This document shows positions 1 to 5,934 of a DNA stretch of 14,146 bases, piece after piece (the stretch's first letter is position 1; the number at the start of each line of letters is the position of its first letter). Both the position numbers and the translations under genes were made by a program. The notes under the pieces are model-generated. The model did no database searches. It was not told where the DNA came from and was given only the letters and a program-made list of their open reading frames with translations. Source of the DNA: an uncultured Collinsella sp. (lineage in GTDB: Bacteria > Actinomycetota > Coriobacteriia > Coriobacteriales > Coriobacteriaceae); the NCBI GenBank assembly GCA_900545905.1, contig URBA01000013.1, forward strand, positions 1 through 14,146, given 5' to 3'.

Positions 1-207
1 GGCACACGGCTTGCCCAGGCACACGTTGGTGTGCTGACCCACCGCAATGCCGACATCCGCCACGAGCGACCAGCCACGCTCGGCCTCGGGCATATTGGGC
101 ATAAGTCCCGCCGAGCGCACCAGGCCCTCATTGATACTGCGGGCAATCCCCAGGTTAACGGCATACGAATAACCGATATCGTCGGCACGAATGAGCAATT
201 GCTTCAT
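1..207 (-). CDS. ChbG/YdjC-family carbohydrate deacetylase, N-terminal part (cut by window edge)
   Basis: Reading from the ATG at 207, 69 codons are visible before the window ends. The start MKQLLIRADDIGYSYAVNLG carries the R-A-D-D-x-G metal-binding motif at residues 7-11, followed by a GLVRSAGLMPNMP segment and GQHTNVCLGKPCA near residue 60. This is the pattern of the YdjC/ChbG/HpnK family, whose members remove N-acetyl groups from sugars such as phosphorylated chitobiose using a divalent metal. A GGGGGT ribosome site lies five bases before the ATG. The gene follows the PTS permease by 77 bases on the same strand, so an inferred role is deacetylating the imported phosphosugar. Substrate and C-terminus are not visible. 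Family call fairly sure, substrate unknown. Confidence 0.8.
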   Translation of the reverse strand, partial: MKQLLIRADDIGYSYAVNLGIARSINEGLVRSAGLMPNMPEAERGWSLVADVGIAVGQHTNVCLGKPCA

Positions 208-228
208 ATTGACCCCCATCTACGGAAA

Positions 229-256
229 GGGACACTTGAAGCGCAGCCAAGTGCCC
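229..256 (-). other. Intercistronic hairpin between PTS gene and deacetylase
   Basis: CACTTG at 233-238 pairs with CAAGTG at 248-253, and GGG/CCC extends the stem with one bulged base. Read on the minus strand it is followed by CCCTTTCC, so it is at best a weak terminator. It may instead lower expression of the deacetylase relative to the permease or mark an mRNA processing site. No function is proven. Confidence 0.4.
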
Positions 257-284
257 CAGATAATTGTCCTACCGAACGGATGCT

Positions 285-1733
285 TTAGGCTTTGGCGGCA
301 GCAGCGTCTTCGTCGAGCTGCTCCTTGGTAAAGCCAAAGAAGTAGGCGATGGCAGCGGCGGCAACAAATGCAGTGCCCGATGCAACGCAGCCCCATACGA
401 GATTAGCAGTTCCGCCTGCAACATAACCTGTAATACCTAGGATATTAGTTGCGCCCAAAACATACGTGGTCACATTAGTGAGAGCCGCGATCAGGCCGCC
501 GATAGCGCCGCCCGCGACCATGGCACCCAGGCAGCGAGTATACTTAAAGCCGCAGCCATACAGCGCGGGCTCCGTCACGCCACCGACAATGCCGGAGAGC
601 GAGAAACCAAGCATAGCGCCCTTTTCGTCGACCTCCTTAAGGCGCAGGAAGGCACCGAAGGCCATGCCCCACGTGGCGAACTGAGCGATAGCACCCGCGA
701 CCATAACGCAGGAGTCAGACCCTGAGGTGAGCACCTGCACAATGCCGAGGGCAATCAGAACCTGGTGCATACCGGTCATAACCAGGAACTCCCAAAGCGC
801 GGCAATGGCGACGAGGGAGAGGATCGTGACGATGCCGCCAGCGTTTCCGAGGCCGAACATAAAGTTGCCGACCAGGTCGCCCAGAATGGAACCAATCGGA
901 GCTAGGGCGCACAGGGAAACGGGGGTCATCACAGCCATGGTGCACACGGGCACAAACACCGTGGAGAGCATGTCGGGGATGATCTTCTTCATGAACTTCT
1001 CGACGACCATCAGCACCGGCATAGACAGCAGCATGGGGAGCACGGTCGCAGAATAGTTGTTCAGCTGAGCCGGGAGCACGCCGTAAACCATCGTGGTCGT
1101 AGCACCAGAATCCGCAGCGGCGTTGACCAACGTCATGAACTCGGGGGCAATGAGCACGCCGCCGAGCATCATGCCGAGCGGCTGGCTGCAGCCGAGCTGC
1201 TTTGCGGCAGCCCAACCCAGATAGACAGGGAGGAAATAATAGCCGGCGTTGTAAATCCAGTTGTAGAAGAAGTTGTAGATGTCAGAATCGGCAGACCAGA
1301 CACCGAGCATGCCGTCGCCGCAAAGTACGGCAAGTGTGCGGAACATGGCGGCGCCCATGATAATGGGGATCGTCATGCACATTGTCTTGGACAGGTAGTT
1401 AAGGGCCTTCTTGCCCGCAGTCTTGACCGTCAGTGGCTCCTTGGTGCCGTCATCGAGGTTCTCGTCAATGGAGCCTTCGCCCTTGACGCCCAGCGCAATG
1501 GCGGCGTCATAGACCTTCGGCACGTTCTGGCCAATGATGACCTGATACTGGCCGCCAGACCACTGTGCGCCCAACACACCCTTGATCTTCTTAACTTCAT
1601 TATCATTGGGAATGGACTGATCTTTGAGGTTCAGACGCAAGCGGGTCATGCAGTGCGTCGCGTTCGTCACATTGGAGGCGCCGCCGACGGCAGCGAGCAC
1701 GTCCTCGGCAATCTTCTTGTTATCGACAGTCAT
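285..1733 (-). CDS. PTS sugar permease EIIBC, glucose superfamily (sucrose/trehalose/beta-glucoside/MurNAc type)
   Basis: This membrane permease phosphorylates its sugar during uptake. The N-terminal EIIB domain (about residues 1-85 of 482) has NATHCMTRLRL with the phospho-acceptor Cys28, and GxxGxQWSGGQYQVIIG downstream. A linker with many acidic residues leads to the EIIC domain from about residue 110, a string of hydrophobic segments with the sugar-site signature GGVTEPALYG at 384-393. No EIIA domain follows, so phosphate must come from an EIIA elsewhere, as in MurP, TreB or ScrA. The ATG at 1733 is preferred because AGAAGGGA lies seven bases upstream; an in-frame TTG at 1754 has no such site. 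Expression is probably controlled by the RAT leader upstream and the LicT-type gene before it. The substrate cannot be read from sequence; the deacetylase downstream hints at an N-acetylated sugar. Confidence 0.9.
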   Translation of the reverse strand: MTVDNKKIAEDVLAAVGGASNVTNATHCMTRLRLNLKDQSIPNDNEVKKIKGVLGAQWSGGQYQVIIGQNVPKVYDAAIALGVKGEGSIDENLDDGTKEPLTVKTAGKKALNYLSKTMCMTIPIIMGAAMFRTLAVLCGDGMLGVWSADSDIYNFFYNWIYNAGYYFLPVYLGWAAAKQLGCSQPLGMMLGGVLIAPEFMTLVNAAADSGATTTMVYGVLPAQLNNYSATVLPMLLSMPVLMVVEKFMKKIIPDMLSTVFVPVCTMAVMTPVSLCALAPIGSILGDLVGNFMFGLGNAGGIVTILSLVAIAALWEFLVMTGMHQVLIALGIVQVLTSGSDSCVMVAGAIAQFATWGMAFGAFLRLKEVDEKGAMLGFSLSGIVGGVTEPALYGCGFKYTRCLGAMVAGGAIGGLIAALTNVTTYVLGATNILGITGYVAGGTANLVWGCVASGTAFVAAAAIAYFFGFTKEQLDEDAAAAKA

Positions 1734-1871
1734 GTCGAATCCCTTCTCTTCCAACTAAAGGCCGTGGGACTTCACGGCACCAAGACGCACGATTCCGCTC
1801 GCGCCTGCGCAGCGCGCGATACCAGTTGGCAAGAGATTGATTTGCATGTGATTCCCGGGTGGATCGACATG

Positions 1872-1943
1872 AAAAAAGCCCCGCGCACAACCGACAGAGA
1901 CCCAATTATGGTCTCGGCAGAATCGGTAGTGCCTCTCGGAGCT
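1872..1943 (-). terminator. Conditional (LicT-controlled) terminator in the PTS leader
   Basis: On the minus strand AGCTCCG (1937-1943) can pair with CGGGGCT, GCAC with GTGC, CCGA with TCGG and GAGACC with GGTCTC, forming a long interrupted stem that ends in six T (1872-1877). The first strand of this stem lies inside the RAT element, so forming one structure excludes the other, the usual logic of BglG/LicT antitermination. It lies 139 bases upstream of the PTS start. Confidence 0.8.
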
Positions 1944-1961
1944 GCGCCGTGAGTAACACCC
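1925..1961 (-). promoter_or_regulatory. RAT (ribonucleic antiterminator) element bound by the LicT-type protein
   Basis: The minus strand reads GGGTGTTACTCACGG, then a short loop, then CCGAGAGGCACTACC. The TGTTACT block and the AGGCA...ACC block match the two conserved sides of known bgl/sac/lic RAT sequences. CTC-A-CGG pairs with CCG-A-GAG to make the upper stem. The 3' half overlaps the first strand of the downstream terminator (1943 inward). The neighbouring gene encodes a matching RNA-binding antiterminator. Confidence 0.85.
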
Positions 1962-1972
1962 AACACACGGCG

Positions 1973-1978
1973 AGTATA
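1973..1978 (-). promoter_or_regulatory. Likely -10 box of the PTS operon promoter
   Basis: TATACT (5 of 6 bases of TATAAT) lies 11 bases upstream of the RAT, so the transcript would begin just before the antiterminator. No convincing -35 box is found at the right spacing, which suggests a weak or activator-dependent promoter. Confidence 0.45.
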
Positions 1979-1989
1979 TGCGGCAGATG

Positions 1990-2043
1990 CGTTCGTTGCG
2001 GCTCAGATTACCGACGAACGGTAGCAAACGACCCGCGAACGGT
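1990..2043 (-). repeat. Repeated CGAACG motifs upstream of the PTS promoter
   Basis: CGAACGGT occurs twice in direct orientation at 2015-2022 and 2036-2043, exactly 21 bp (two helix turns) apart. The inverted form CGTTCGT occurs at 1990-1996, giving a 7-bp inverted repeat with ACGAACG at 2014-2020. Spacing on one helix face upstream of a promoter without a clear -35 box is suggestive of regulator half-sites, but this is inference. Confidence 0.35.
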
Positions 2044-2073
2044 CGCCATGACGGAAAGGAAATACCAGAGAGC

Positions 2074-2910
2074 CTATTTATCCGAGTGGACAGAAGCCAC
2101 GCGATTCACATGCATGATCAGATAGACGAGCTCCTCTTGGGCCAATGGCTCGCCAAAGGTCTCTTGAATCAGATCGTCGACACGGTGAGCGCAACGCGAT
2201 GCCGCCGGATACTGCTCCACGAGCACGTCGTAAAGACCGGAGTTCTCGGTATCGATCGGCTCTTTCTTTGCCACGCGGTCGAGCAGATAGCGCACATGAG
2301 TGGCAAAGCGGGCAAAGGCGAACGACGAGCGATCGACCGTCACACCCAACTCTTCTTGAATAATCGCGACCGTCATATCGAGCAGTCGCTCCTCGTGCTG
2401 CTCGGCAAGCACGCGCCGCTCGCTCGGCTTAACCGATGCGTTGACAATCGACATGGCAATGCCCGCGGCCTCGCTTCGGGGCATGCGCACATGAAAGCTC
2501 TTCTGGATGCCGCGAACAGCCAGCTCGCCCAAGCGGTATTCGATGGGATGCAGCTGCTCCAGATCGCGCTCAAGCGGCAACGACACCACCATGTGTTCGC
2601 GGGCGCGCTTAATGGCAAACTGAATATGGTCTGCCAATGTAATGGGAAGGTTAGGACTCAATTCGTACGAAAGCTGTCCGGTCGCGATATCGGCCAGCTG
2701 AGCAGAAAACTCCAGCACCTCGGGGTCGACCTCATCGATAAACGCCAGGTACTTTGAATCGATGCCGTAAAAGGTACGCGTGATGACATCCAGGTCGACC
2801 TCATGCGGCATATCGCCAAAGCCGATACCGCGGCCCAGCGCGATAAGCTGACGCCCCGCGCCATCTTCGCAGATGGCAGCGTTGTGGTTAATGCGCTGGA
2901 TAGCCCTCAT
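2074..2910 (-). CDS. licT: BglG/LicT-family transcriptional antiterminator
   Basis: This RNA-binding protein prevents terminator formation in the leader of the PTS gene that follows it. Residues 1-55 form the co-antiterminator RNA-binding domain (MRAIQRINHNAAI and LIALGRGIGFG are typical). PRD1 covers about 65-170 and PRD2 about 175-278. Expected phospho-histidines are seen at H95 (LADHIQFAI), H205 (RFATHVRYL) and H267 (LVYLIMHVNR). The fourth, normally in an E-A-G-F-I-A-x-H-I-V-N-A setting in PRD1, is Ser154 here. The ATG at 2910 was chosen because family members begin M-K/R-I/A-x-K/Q-V/I-I-N; an upstream ATG at 2949 would add 13 unrelated residues. A GGAG site lies ten bases upstream. Length 278 aa fits the family. 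Gene symbol is by family; the true inducer is unknown. Confidence 0.9.
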   Translation of the reverse strand: MRAIQRINHNAAICEDGAGRQLIALGRGIGFGDMPHEVDLDVITRTFYGIDSKYLAFIDEVDPEVLEFSAQLADIATGQLSYELSPNLPITLADHIQFAIKRAREHMVVSLPLERDLEQLHPIEYRLGELAVRGIQKSFHVRMPRSEAAGIAMSIVNASVKPSERRVLAEQHEERLLDMTVAIIQEELGVTVDRSSFAFARFATHVRYLLDRVAKKEPIDTENSGLYDVLVEQYPAASRCAHRVDDLIQETFGEPLAQEELVYLIMHVNRVASVHSDK

Positions 2911-2926
2911 GGAATCATCGCTCCTA

Positions 2927-2963
2927 CTAAAACGCGCCGTGCAGACCATCCGCGCGGCGCGTT
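2927..2963 (-). terminator. Hairpin terminator after the metallophosphoesterase operon
   Basis: AACGCGCCG (2931-2939) and CGGCGCGTT (2955-2963) form a perfect 9-bp inverted repeat with a 15-base loop. On the minus strand it is followed by TTTT. It lies between the metallophosphoesterase stop and the licT start, only about 20 bases before licT. A weak promoter-like TAGAAT (2965-2970) sits upstream of it, so it could alternatively be a 5' leader hairpin of licT. Confidence 0.55.
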
Positions 2964-2983
2964 CATTCTACCTGCACTTACAG

Positions 2984-3529
2984 CTAGAGTCCAAAGAAGC
3001 CCAGGATCTGGTCGCGGCTAACGGGCTTGTAGTTGTTGGCATCGAGGCCAACGTCGTAGCGAAGGACTGGGCGCTCGCGATCGCGATTGCGCGCGTTGGT
3101 GCGGTCTCCCCTGCTGTGAATGTGCCCGTGCAGCATGATGGCGCCGCGCGCCTTGCCATTCCAGCTGAGCATGGGGTAATGGCTCATCACCAGACGATGG
3201 CCCTTCGCGTAACCGGGAGCGATCTCCAGATAATCGCGCACCTCATCCCAAATGTGCGGCGCGTCCGGATCTTCCCAATCGCCGTCATGGTTACCACGGA
3301 TGAGCGTTATGTTCTGGCAGTCGATGCGCTCGCGCAGGCGAACCGCTTCCGCCAGGGGCAATCGATACGTAAAGTCTCCCAGGACATAAAGGCGGTCGTC
3401 CACAGCCACGCACTCGTTGATGGCATCGATGACACGGCGGTTCATCTCCTCGACCGAGTCAAACGGTCGATCCATGTCGTGCAAGATATTCGTATCGCCC
3501 AGGTGCAGGTCGGCGGTAAACCACATCAT
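2984..3529 (-). CDS. Calcineurin-like metallophosphoesterase
   Basis: This 181-aa protein has the full metal-ligand set of the calcineurin-like phosphoesterase fold: D7-x-H9 (FTADLHLGD), G-D52-F, G-N80-H81-D, S-H117-Y and G-H136-x-H138. It should be a cytosolic two-metal hydrolase acting on phosphoesters. The short, single-domain form resembles small bacterial phosphoesterases of the YfcE-like group, whose natural substrates are mostly unknown. It starts MMWFTADLH; either of two adjacent ATGs could be used, with GAGG about nine bases before the first. It is the last gene of a three-gene minus-strand set, 66 bases after the 59-aa protein, and a hairpin terminator follows. The association with a HIRAN protein might point to nucleic acid substrates, which is inference. 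Confidence 0.85.
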   Translation of the reverse strand: MMWFTADLHLGDTNILHDMDRPFDSVEEMNRRVIDAINECVAVDDRLYVLGDFTYRLPLAEAVRLRERIDCQNITLIRGNHDGDWEDPDAPHIWDEVRDYLEIAPGYAKGHRLVMSHYPMLSWNGKARGAIMLHGHIHSRGDRTNARNRDRERPVLRYDVGLDANNYKPVSRDQILGFFGL

Positions 3530-3595
3530 CGTCTATGTCCTCATTTCGCAACGCGTCAAACTGGTGCTAAGTATACAGACACAGCGATGCGGCGG

Positions 3596-3775
3596 TTAGC
3601 CAAAGAGCCCACCGAACAGTCCGCGGCGGCGCTTGTCTCGCTTTTTCGAAGCGTCACCCTGAGTTTTCTTGTCCTGCCGTTTCCTACGGTCCTGCTCCAA
3701 CTCATCGTCATCGAGTAGCAGATCCCACTCAAACGAATCGTCTGTCAGATTGAATAGGTCGTCGTCATCAAACAT
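3596..3775 (-). CDS. 59-aa protein with acidic N-half and basic C-half, unknown function
   Basis: A short gene of 60 codons starts at the ATG at 3775 behind an excellent AAGGGAGG site five bases upstream, and 18 bases after the HIRAN gene stop. The product begins MFDDDDLFNLTDDSFEWDLL, continues with an LDDDELEQD acidic run, and then switches to a strongly basic tail (RRKRQDKK, SKKRDKRRR) ending in the Gly/Phe motif GLFGGLFG. No signal peptide, membrane segment or known domain is seen. The split charge and low complexity suggest a disordered adaptor or nucleic-acid-associated protein. Its place in the operon and strong ribosome site support it being real. I do not recognise a family. Confidence 0.75.
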   Translation of the reverse strand: MFDDDDLFNLTDDSFEWDLLLDDDELEQDRRKRQDKKTQGDASKKRDKRRRGLFGGLFG

Positions 3776-3793
3776 GGCCGCCTCCCTTGCCGA

Positions 3794-4120
3794 CTAGCGA
3801 GCATCCACCACATAGAGGCCAACGCGCACCTGGTGCCACGGGCTGCGCTCGGGAGCAACCTGTTGCACGCGAGCCTCAAATACGTCCTCGTGGCCGTAAT
3901 ACATCATCAAGGACAGTGGGCCGACCTCGTTTCCCGGAACATAGCCAAGCTTGGTGTTGCCGTAATAGATCGCAACCGCCTCAGGGTCATGGGGATTATC
4001 GCGCTCGGCACACAGCGCCAGCTTATCGCCCGCTTTAAGATCGCCCAAGACCAAGGCGCCATCGGCATACTGAAATCCTGCAATGTGAAATGACAGAAGA
4101 ACACGCGAAGGCTCGTACAT
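3794..4120 (-). CDS. Stand-alone HIRAN-domain protein
   Basis: The 108-aa product is almost entirely one HIRAN domain. FHIAGFQYADG (residues 11-21) is the domain opening, GDLKAGDKLALCAERDNPHD gives the G-D-x-L-x-L-x-x-E-x-x-N-P-x-D block, then AVAIYYGNTKLGYVPGNE gives the A-V-x-V-x-x-G-x-x-L-G-Y-V/I-P core. HIRAN domains bind DNA ends or single-stranded DNA, as in the HLTF/Rad5 helicases, and in bacteria also occur alone. GAGGAG lies five bases before the ATG at 4120. It heads a set with the 59-aa protein and the metallophosphoesterase. An inferred role is handling of damaged or unusual DNA ends, but small bacterial HIRAN proteins are poorly characterised. Confidence 0.8.
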   Translation of the reverse strand: MYEPSRVLLSFHIAGFQYADGALVLGDLKAGDKLALCAERDNPHDPEAVAIYYGNTKLGYVPGNEVGPLSLMMYYGHEDVFEARVQQVAPERSPWHQVRVGLYVVDAR

Positions 4121-4356
4121 AGCAGCTCCTCTAACGGCCGGATAAACCGGTGTGTAACCTTATTGAGAAGTCTACGGTCCCGTGCGGACACAAATACATC
4201 CTGCCTGCGTCCTTCAATCGTTTGCCTCAACGCTTGCGCGACAGAACGCTTGCAGATAAGATAGGAACACGGATGGTACCCGTTGCCGCGGGTCTTGCCA
4301 ACTCCGATACACGTTTTCATCGTGAGAAGTGGCCGTCTTCGCTTACGCGGGGGCGG
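4121..4356. other. 236 bases without a recognised gene
   Basis: No convincing coding region, tRNA or known riboswitch is seen. A minus-strand reading frame from 4320 runs through here but has no ribosome site and continues far into the HIRAN gene in another frame. ACCCG/CGGGT around a four-base loop near 4278-4293 and CGCTTGC repeated near 4231 and 4247 are the only visible structures. The HIRAN operon promoter must lie here, but no clear boxes stand out; TTCTCA, 17 bases, TTTATC on the minus strand is the best weak candidate. Confidence 0.4.
4331..4356 (+). other. GC-rich hairpin just downstream of the 27-aa peptide gene
   Basis: As plus-strand RNA, GCCGUCUUCGC (starting at 4332) pairs along its whole length with GCGGGGGCGGC around a UUAC loop, using three G.U pairs. 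The minus-strand version has three mismatches at those places. The asymmetry suggests the folded molecule is copied from the plus strand, convergent with the peptide gene, as expected for a type I antitoxin RNA. No promoter was identified. Confidence 0.35.
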
Positions 4357-4440
4357 CTATTTCATTCGGCCGATAAACAGACCGAGTTCGATAGCCGCAA
4401 TCAACAACGCCAATAACGAAATAACATCGCTTACGTTCAT
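4357..4440 (-). CDS. 27-aa single-helix membrane peptide, holin-like type I toxin candidate
   Basis: The peptide is MNVSDVISLLALLIAAIELG followed by LFIGRMK. Residues 5-24 form one continuous hydrophobic helix with a lone Glu (E18), ending in a basic Arg-Met-Lys tail. AGAAGGGA lies seven or eight bases before the ATG at 4440. Size and design match the small holin-like toxins of Gram-positive bacteria (TxpA/BsrG/Hol_Tox-like), which depolarise membranes and are held off by an antisense RNA. The hairpin immediately after the stop fits such loci. It stands alone between the aldehyde dehydrogenase and HIRAN operons. Toxicity is inferred from form only; an ordinary small membrane protein is the alternative. 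Confidence 0.6.
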   Translation of the reverse strand: MNVSDVISLLALLIAAIELGLFIGRMK

Positions 4441-4504
4441 ACCAAATCCCTTCTAAAGGGAGTTGGCCCATCCGTGCTCCATAACAGTAGTCTAACGCAA
4501 AATG

Positions 4505-4536
4505 CAGGTAATAGGAACACTTGTTCGTATTACCTG
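4505..4536 (-). terminator. Hairpin terminator of the alcohol/aldehyde dehydrogenase operon
   Basis: CAGGTAATA (4505-4513) and TATTACCTG (4528-4536) pair perfectly, and after one G.G mismatch GAACA/TGTTC pair as well, giving a 15-position stem. It begins 10 bases past the aldehyde dehydrogenase stop. An A-run precedes and CATTTTG follows on the minus strand. On the plus strand it is followed by CGCCCTTTTC, so it may stop transcription from both sides. Confidence 0.55.
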
Positions 4537-4545
4537 CGCCCTTTT

Positions 4546-5925
4546 CTAATGCACAAACATGCGCACGAACTTGTGCTTCCAGCTTGCGTAGGGCGCATAC
4601 CGAAACGGCACGTCCAGCCACGTTGCCTTGTTCACGATGCTCTTCTTGTGGCTAAACGTATCGAAGCTCTCGCGTCCATGGTACTGCCCCATACCGCTCG
4701 CGCCCATGCCGCCAAAGCCCATATGGCTCGTGGCCAAATGCATAATGGTGTCATTAACACAGCCACCACCAAAGGACACGTAACGCACAAAGCGCTGCTG
4801 AACCTCACGGTCTTGGCTAAAGATATACAGGGCCAGCGGCGTCGGACGATCCGTAATAAACGCTTCGGCCTCGTCTAGGCTCTCAAACGTCAGCACCGGC
4901 AAGATGGGACCGAAGATCTCCTCCTGCATCACGGCGTCATCGGGGGTCACGCCGTCCAAAATCGTCGGCTCAATCTTGAGCGATGACTCGCGCGCCGTGC
5001 CTCCCAGCACGACCTTATCGGGATCGATCAGCCCGCGCACGCGCGCAAAATGCTTAGCATTGACGATATGCCCGCAATCCTCGTTATCGAGCGGATGCTC
5101 GCCAAACATACGGCGGACCTCTTCCTTGATGAGGCCCAGCAGCTCGTCGTGCACGCGCGTATCGACCAGCAGGTAGTCGGGCGCCACGCAGGTCTGCCCC
5201 ACGTTGAGCCATTTACCAAAGGCGATACGGCGTGCCGCGACCTTCAAGTTAGCCGTCGCATCCACGATGCAGGGACTCTTTCCGCCCAGCTCAAGCGTCA
5301 CGGGTGTGAGGTTTTTACTTGCACGCTCCATGACGAGCTTGCCGACCGGAACGCTACCGGTAAAGAAGATCTTGTCCCAACACTCATCGAGCAACGCTTC
5401 GTTTTCGGCACGCCCGCCTTCGACGACCGTCACCAAGCGCGGATCAAATGCCTCTTCACAGATTTGCTTGAGCACCGCGCTCGATGCCGGAGCATAGGCA
5501 CTCGGCTTGATGACCACGGTATTGCCCGCGGCAAGGGCGCCGGCGAGCGGCTCGAGTGTTAGCAAAAACGGGTAGTTCCACGGAGCCATGATGAGTGTGA
5601 CGCCATAGGGCACGGCTTGCGTTTTGCACACGCTCACGGCGTTAGCGAGATCGCACGGACGCAGGCGCGGACGACTCCATCGGGCCACATGCGCAATCTG
5701 ATGTCGAATCTCGGAAAGCGATGTGCCAATCTCGCACATATAGGCCTCGTCATGCGACTTTCCCAAATCGGTCTTGAGCGCATGAGCGATATCGGCCTCG
5801 TGGGCCCGCACCGCATCGCGTAAACTCACGAGCGCGCGACGTCGAGCATCGACATCAAACGTGGCGTGCGTCTTAAAGTAGGCGCGCTGATCGCCGACGA
5901 TGCGCGCAATTTCCTCGGTGTTCAT
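4546..5925 (-). CDS. Aldehyde dehydrogenase, class 3 (ALDH3-like)
   Basis: This NAD(P)-dependent enzyme oxidises aldehydes to acids in the cytosol. In its 459 aa the cofactor and active-site signatures are all present: APWNYPF with Asn117, K140 in NTVVIKPSAYAP, FFTGSVPVGK at 188-196, the general base Glu212 in LELGGKSP, and nucleophile Cys246 in NVGQTCVAPD. Late motifs EEIFGPILPVL and the C-terminal PFRYAPY are typical of the ALDH3/YwdH-like subgroup, which lacks the N-terminal extension of longer ALDHs. GGAGGG overlaps the stop of the alcohol dehydrogenase gene, and the ATG follows nine bases later, so translation is probably coupled. Together the two enzymes would take an alcohol to a carboxylate or dispose of a toxic aldehyde. 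The substrate is unknown. Confidence 0.92.
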   Translation of the reverse strand: MNTEEIARIVGDQRAYFKTHATFDVDARRRALVSLRDAVRAHEADIAHALKTDLGKSHDEAYMCEIGTSLSEIRHQIAHVARWSRPRLRPCDLANAVSVCKTQAVPYGVTLIMAPWNYPFLLTLEPLAGALAAGNTVVIKPSAYAPASSAVLKQICEEAFDPRLVTVVEGGRAENEALLDECWDKIFFTGSVPVGKLVMERASKNLTPVTLELGGKSPCIVDATANLKVAARRIAFGKWLNVGQTCVAPDYLLVDTRVHDELLGLIKEEVRRMFGEHPLDNEDCGHIVNAKHFARVRGLIDPDKVVLGGTARESSLKIEPTILDGVTPDDAVMQEEIFGPILPVLTFESLDEAEAFITDRPTPLALYIFSQDREVQQRFVRYVSFGGGCVNDTIMHLATSHMGFGGMGASGMGQYHGRESFDTFSHKKSIVNKATWLDVPFRYAPYASWKHKFVRMFVH

Positions 5926-5934
5926 GGCACCCTC

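Noticed and set aside
2940..2951. GCAGACCATCCG shared with repeat copy A
   Set aside because: It is a 12-base match in the loop of an unrelated hairpin, with no similarity on either side.
2873..3718. 281-codon plus-strand open frame over the metallophosphoesterase
   Set aside because: It is antisense to a gene with complete catalytic motifs and to the 59-aa gene; its product shows no family signature.
4272..4310. T-box-like string (GGTGGTACC-like bases near a CCGCGG stem)
   Set aside because: The match to the T-box core is poor, no specifier stem or CGTCCC partner is seen, and no plus-strand gene follows.
3907..4320. 137-codon minus-strand open frame upstream of and overlapping the HIRAN gene
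   Set aside because: There is no ribosome site, it runs deep into the HIRAN gene in another frame, and no motif is recognised.
4261..4520. ATAGGAACAC repeated at 4261-4270 and 4511-4520
   Set aside because: A 10-base match is expected many times by chance in this window, and the flanks do not match.
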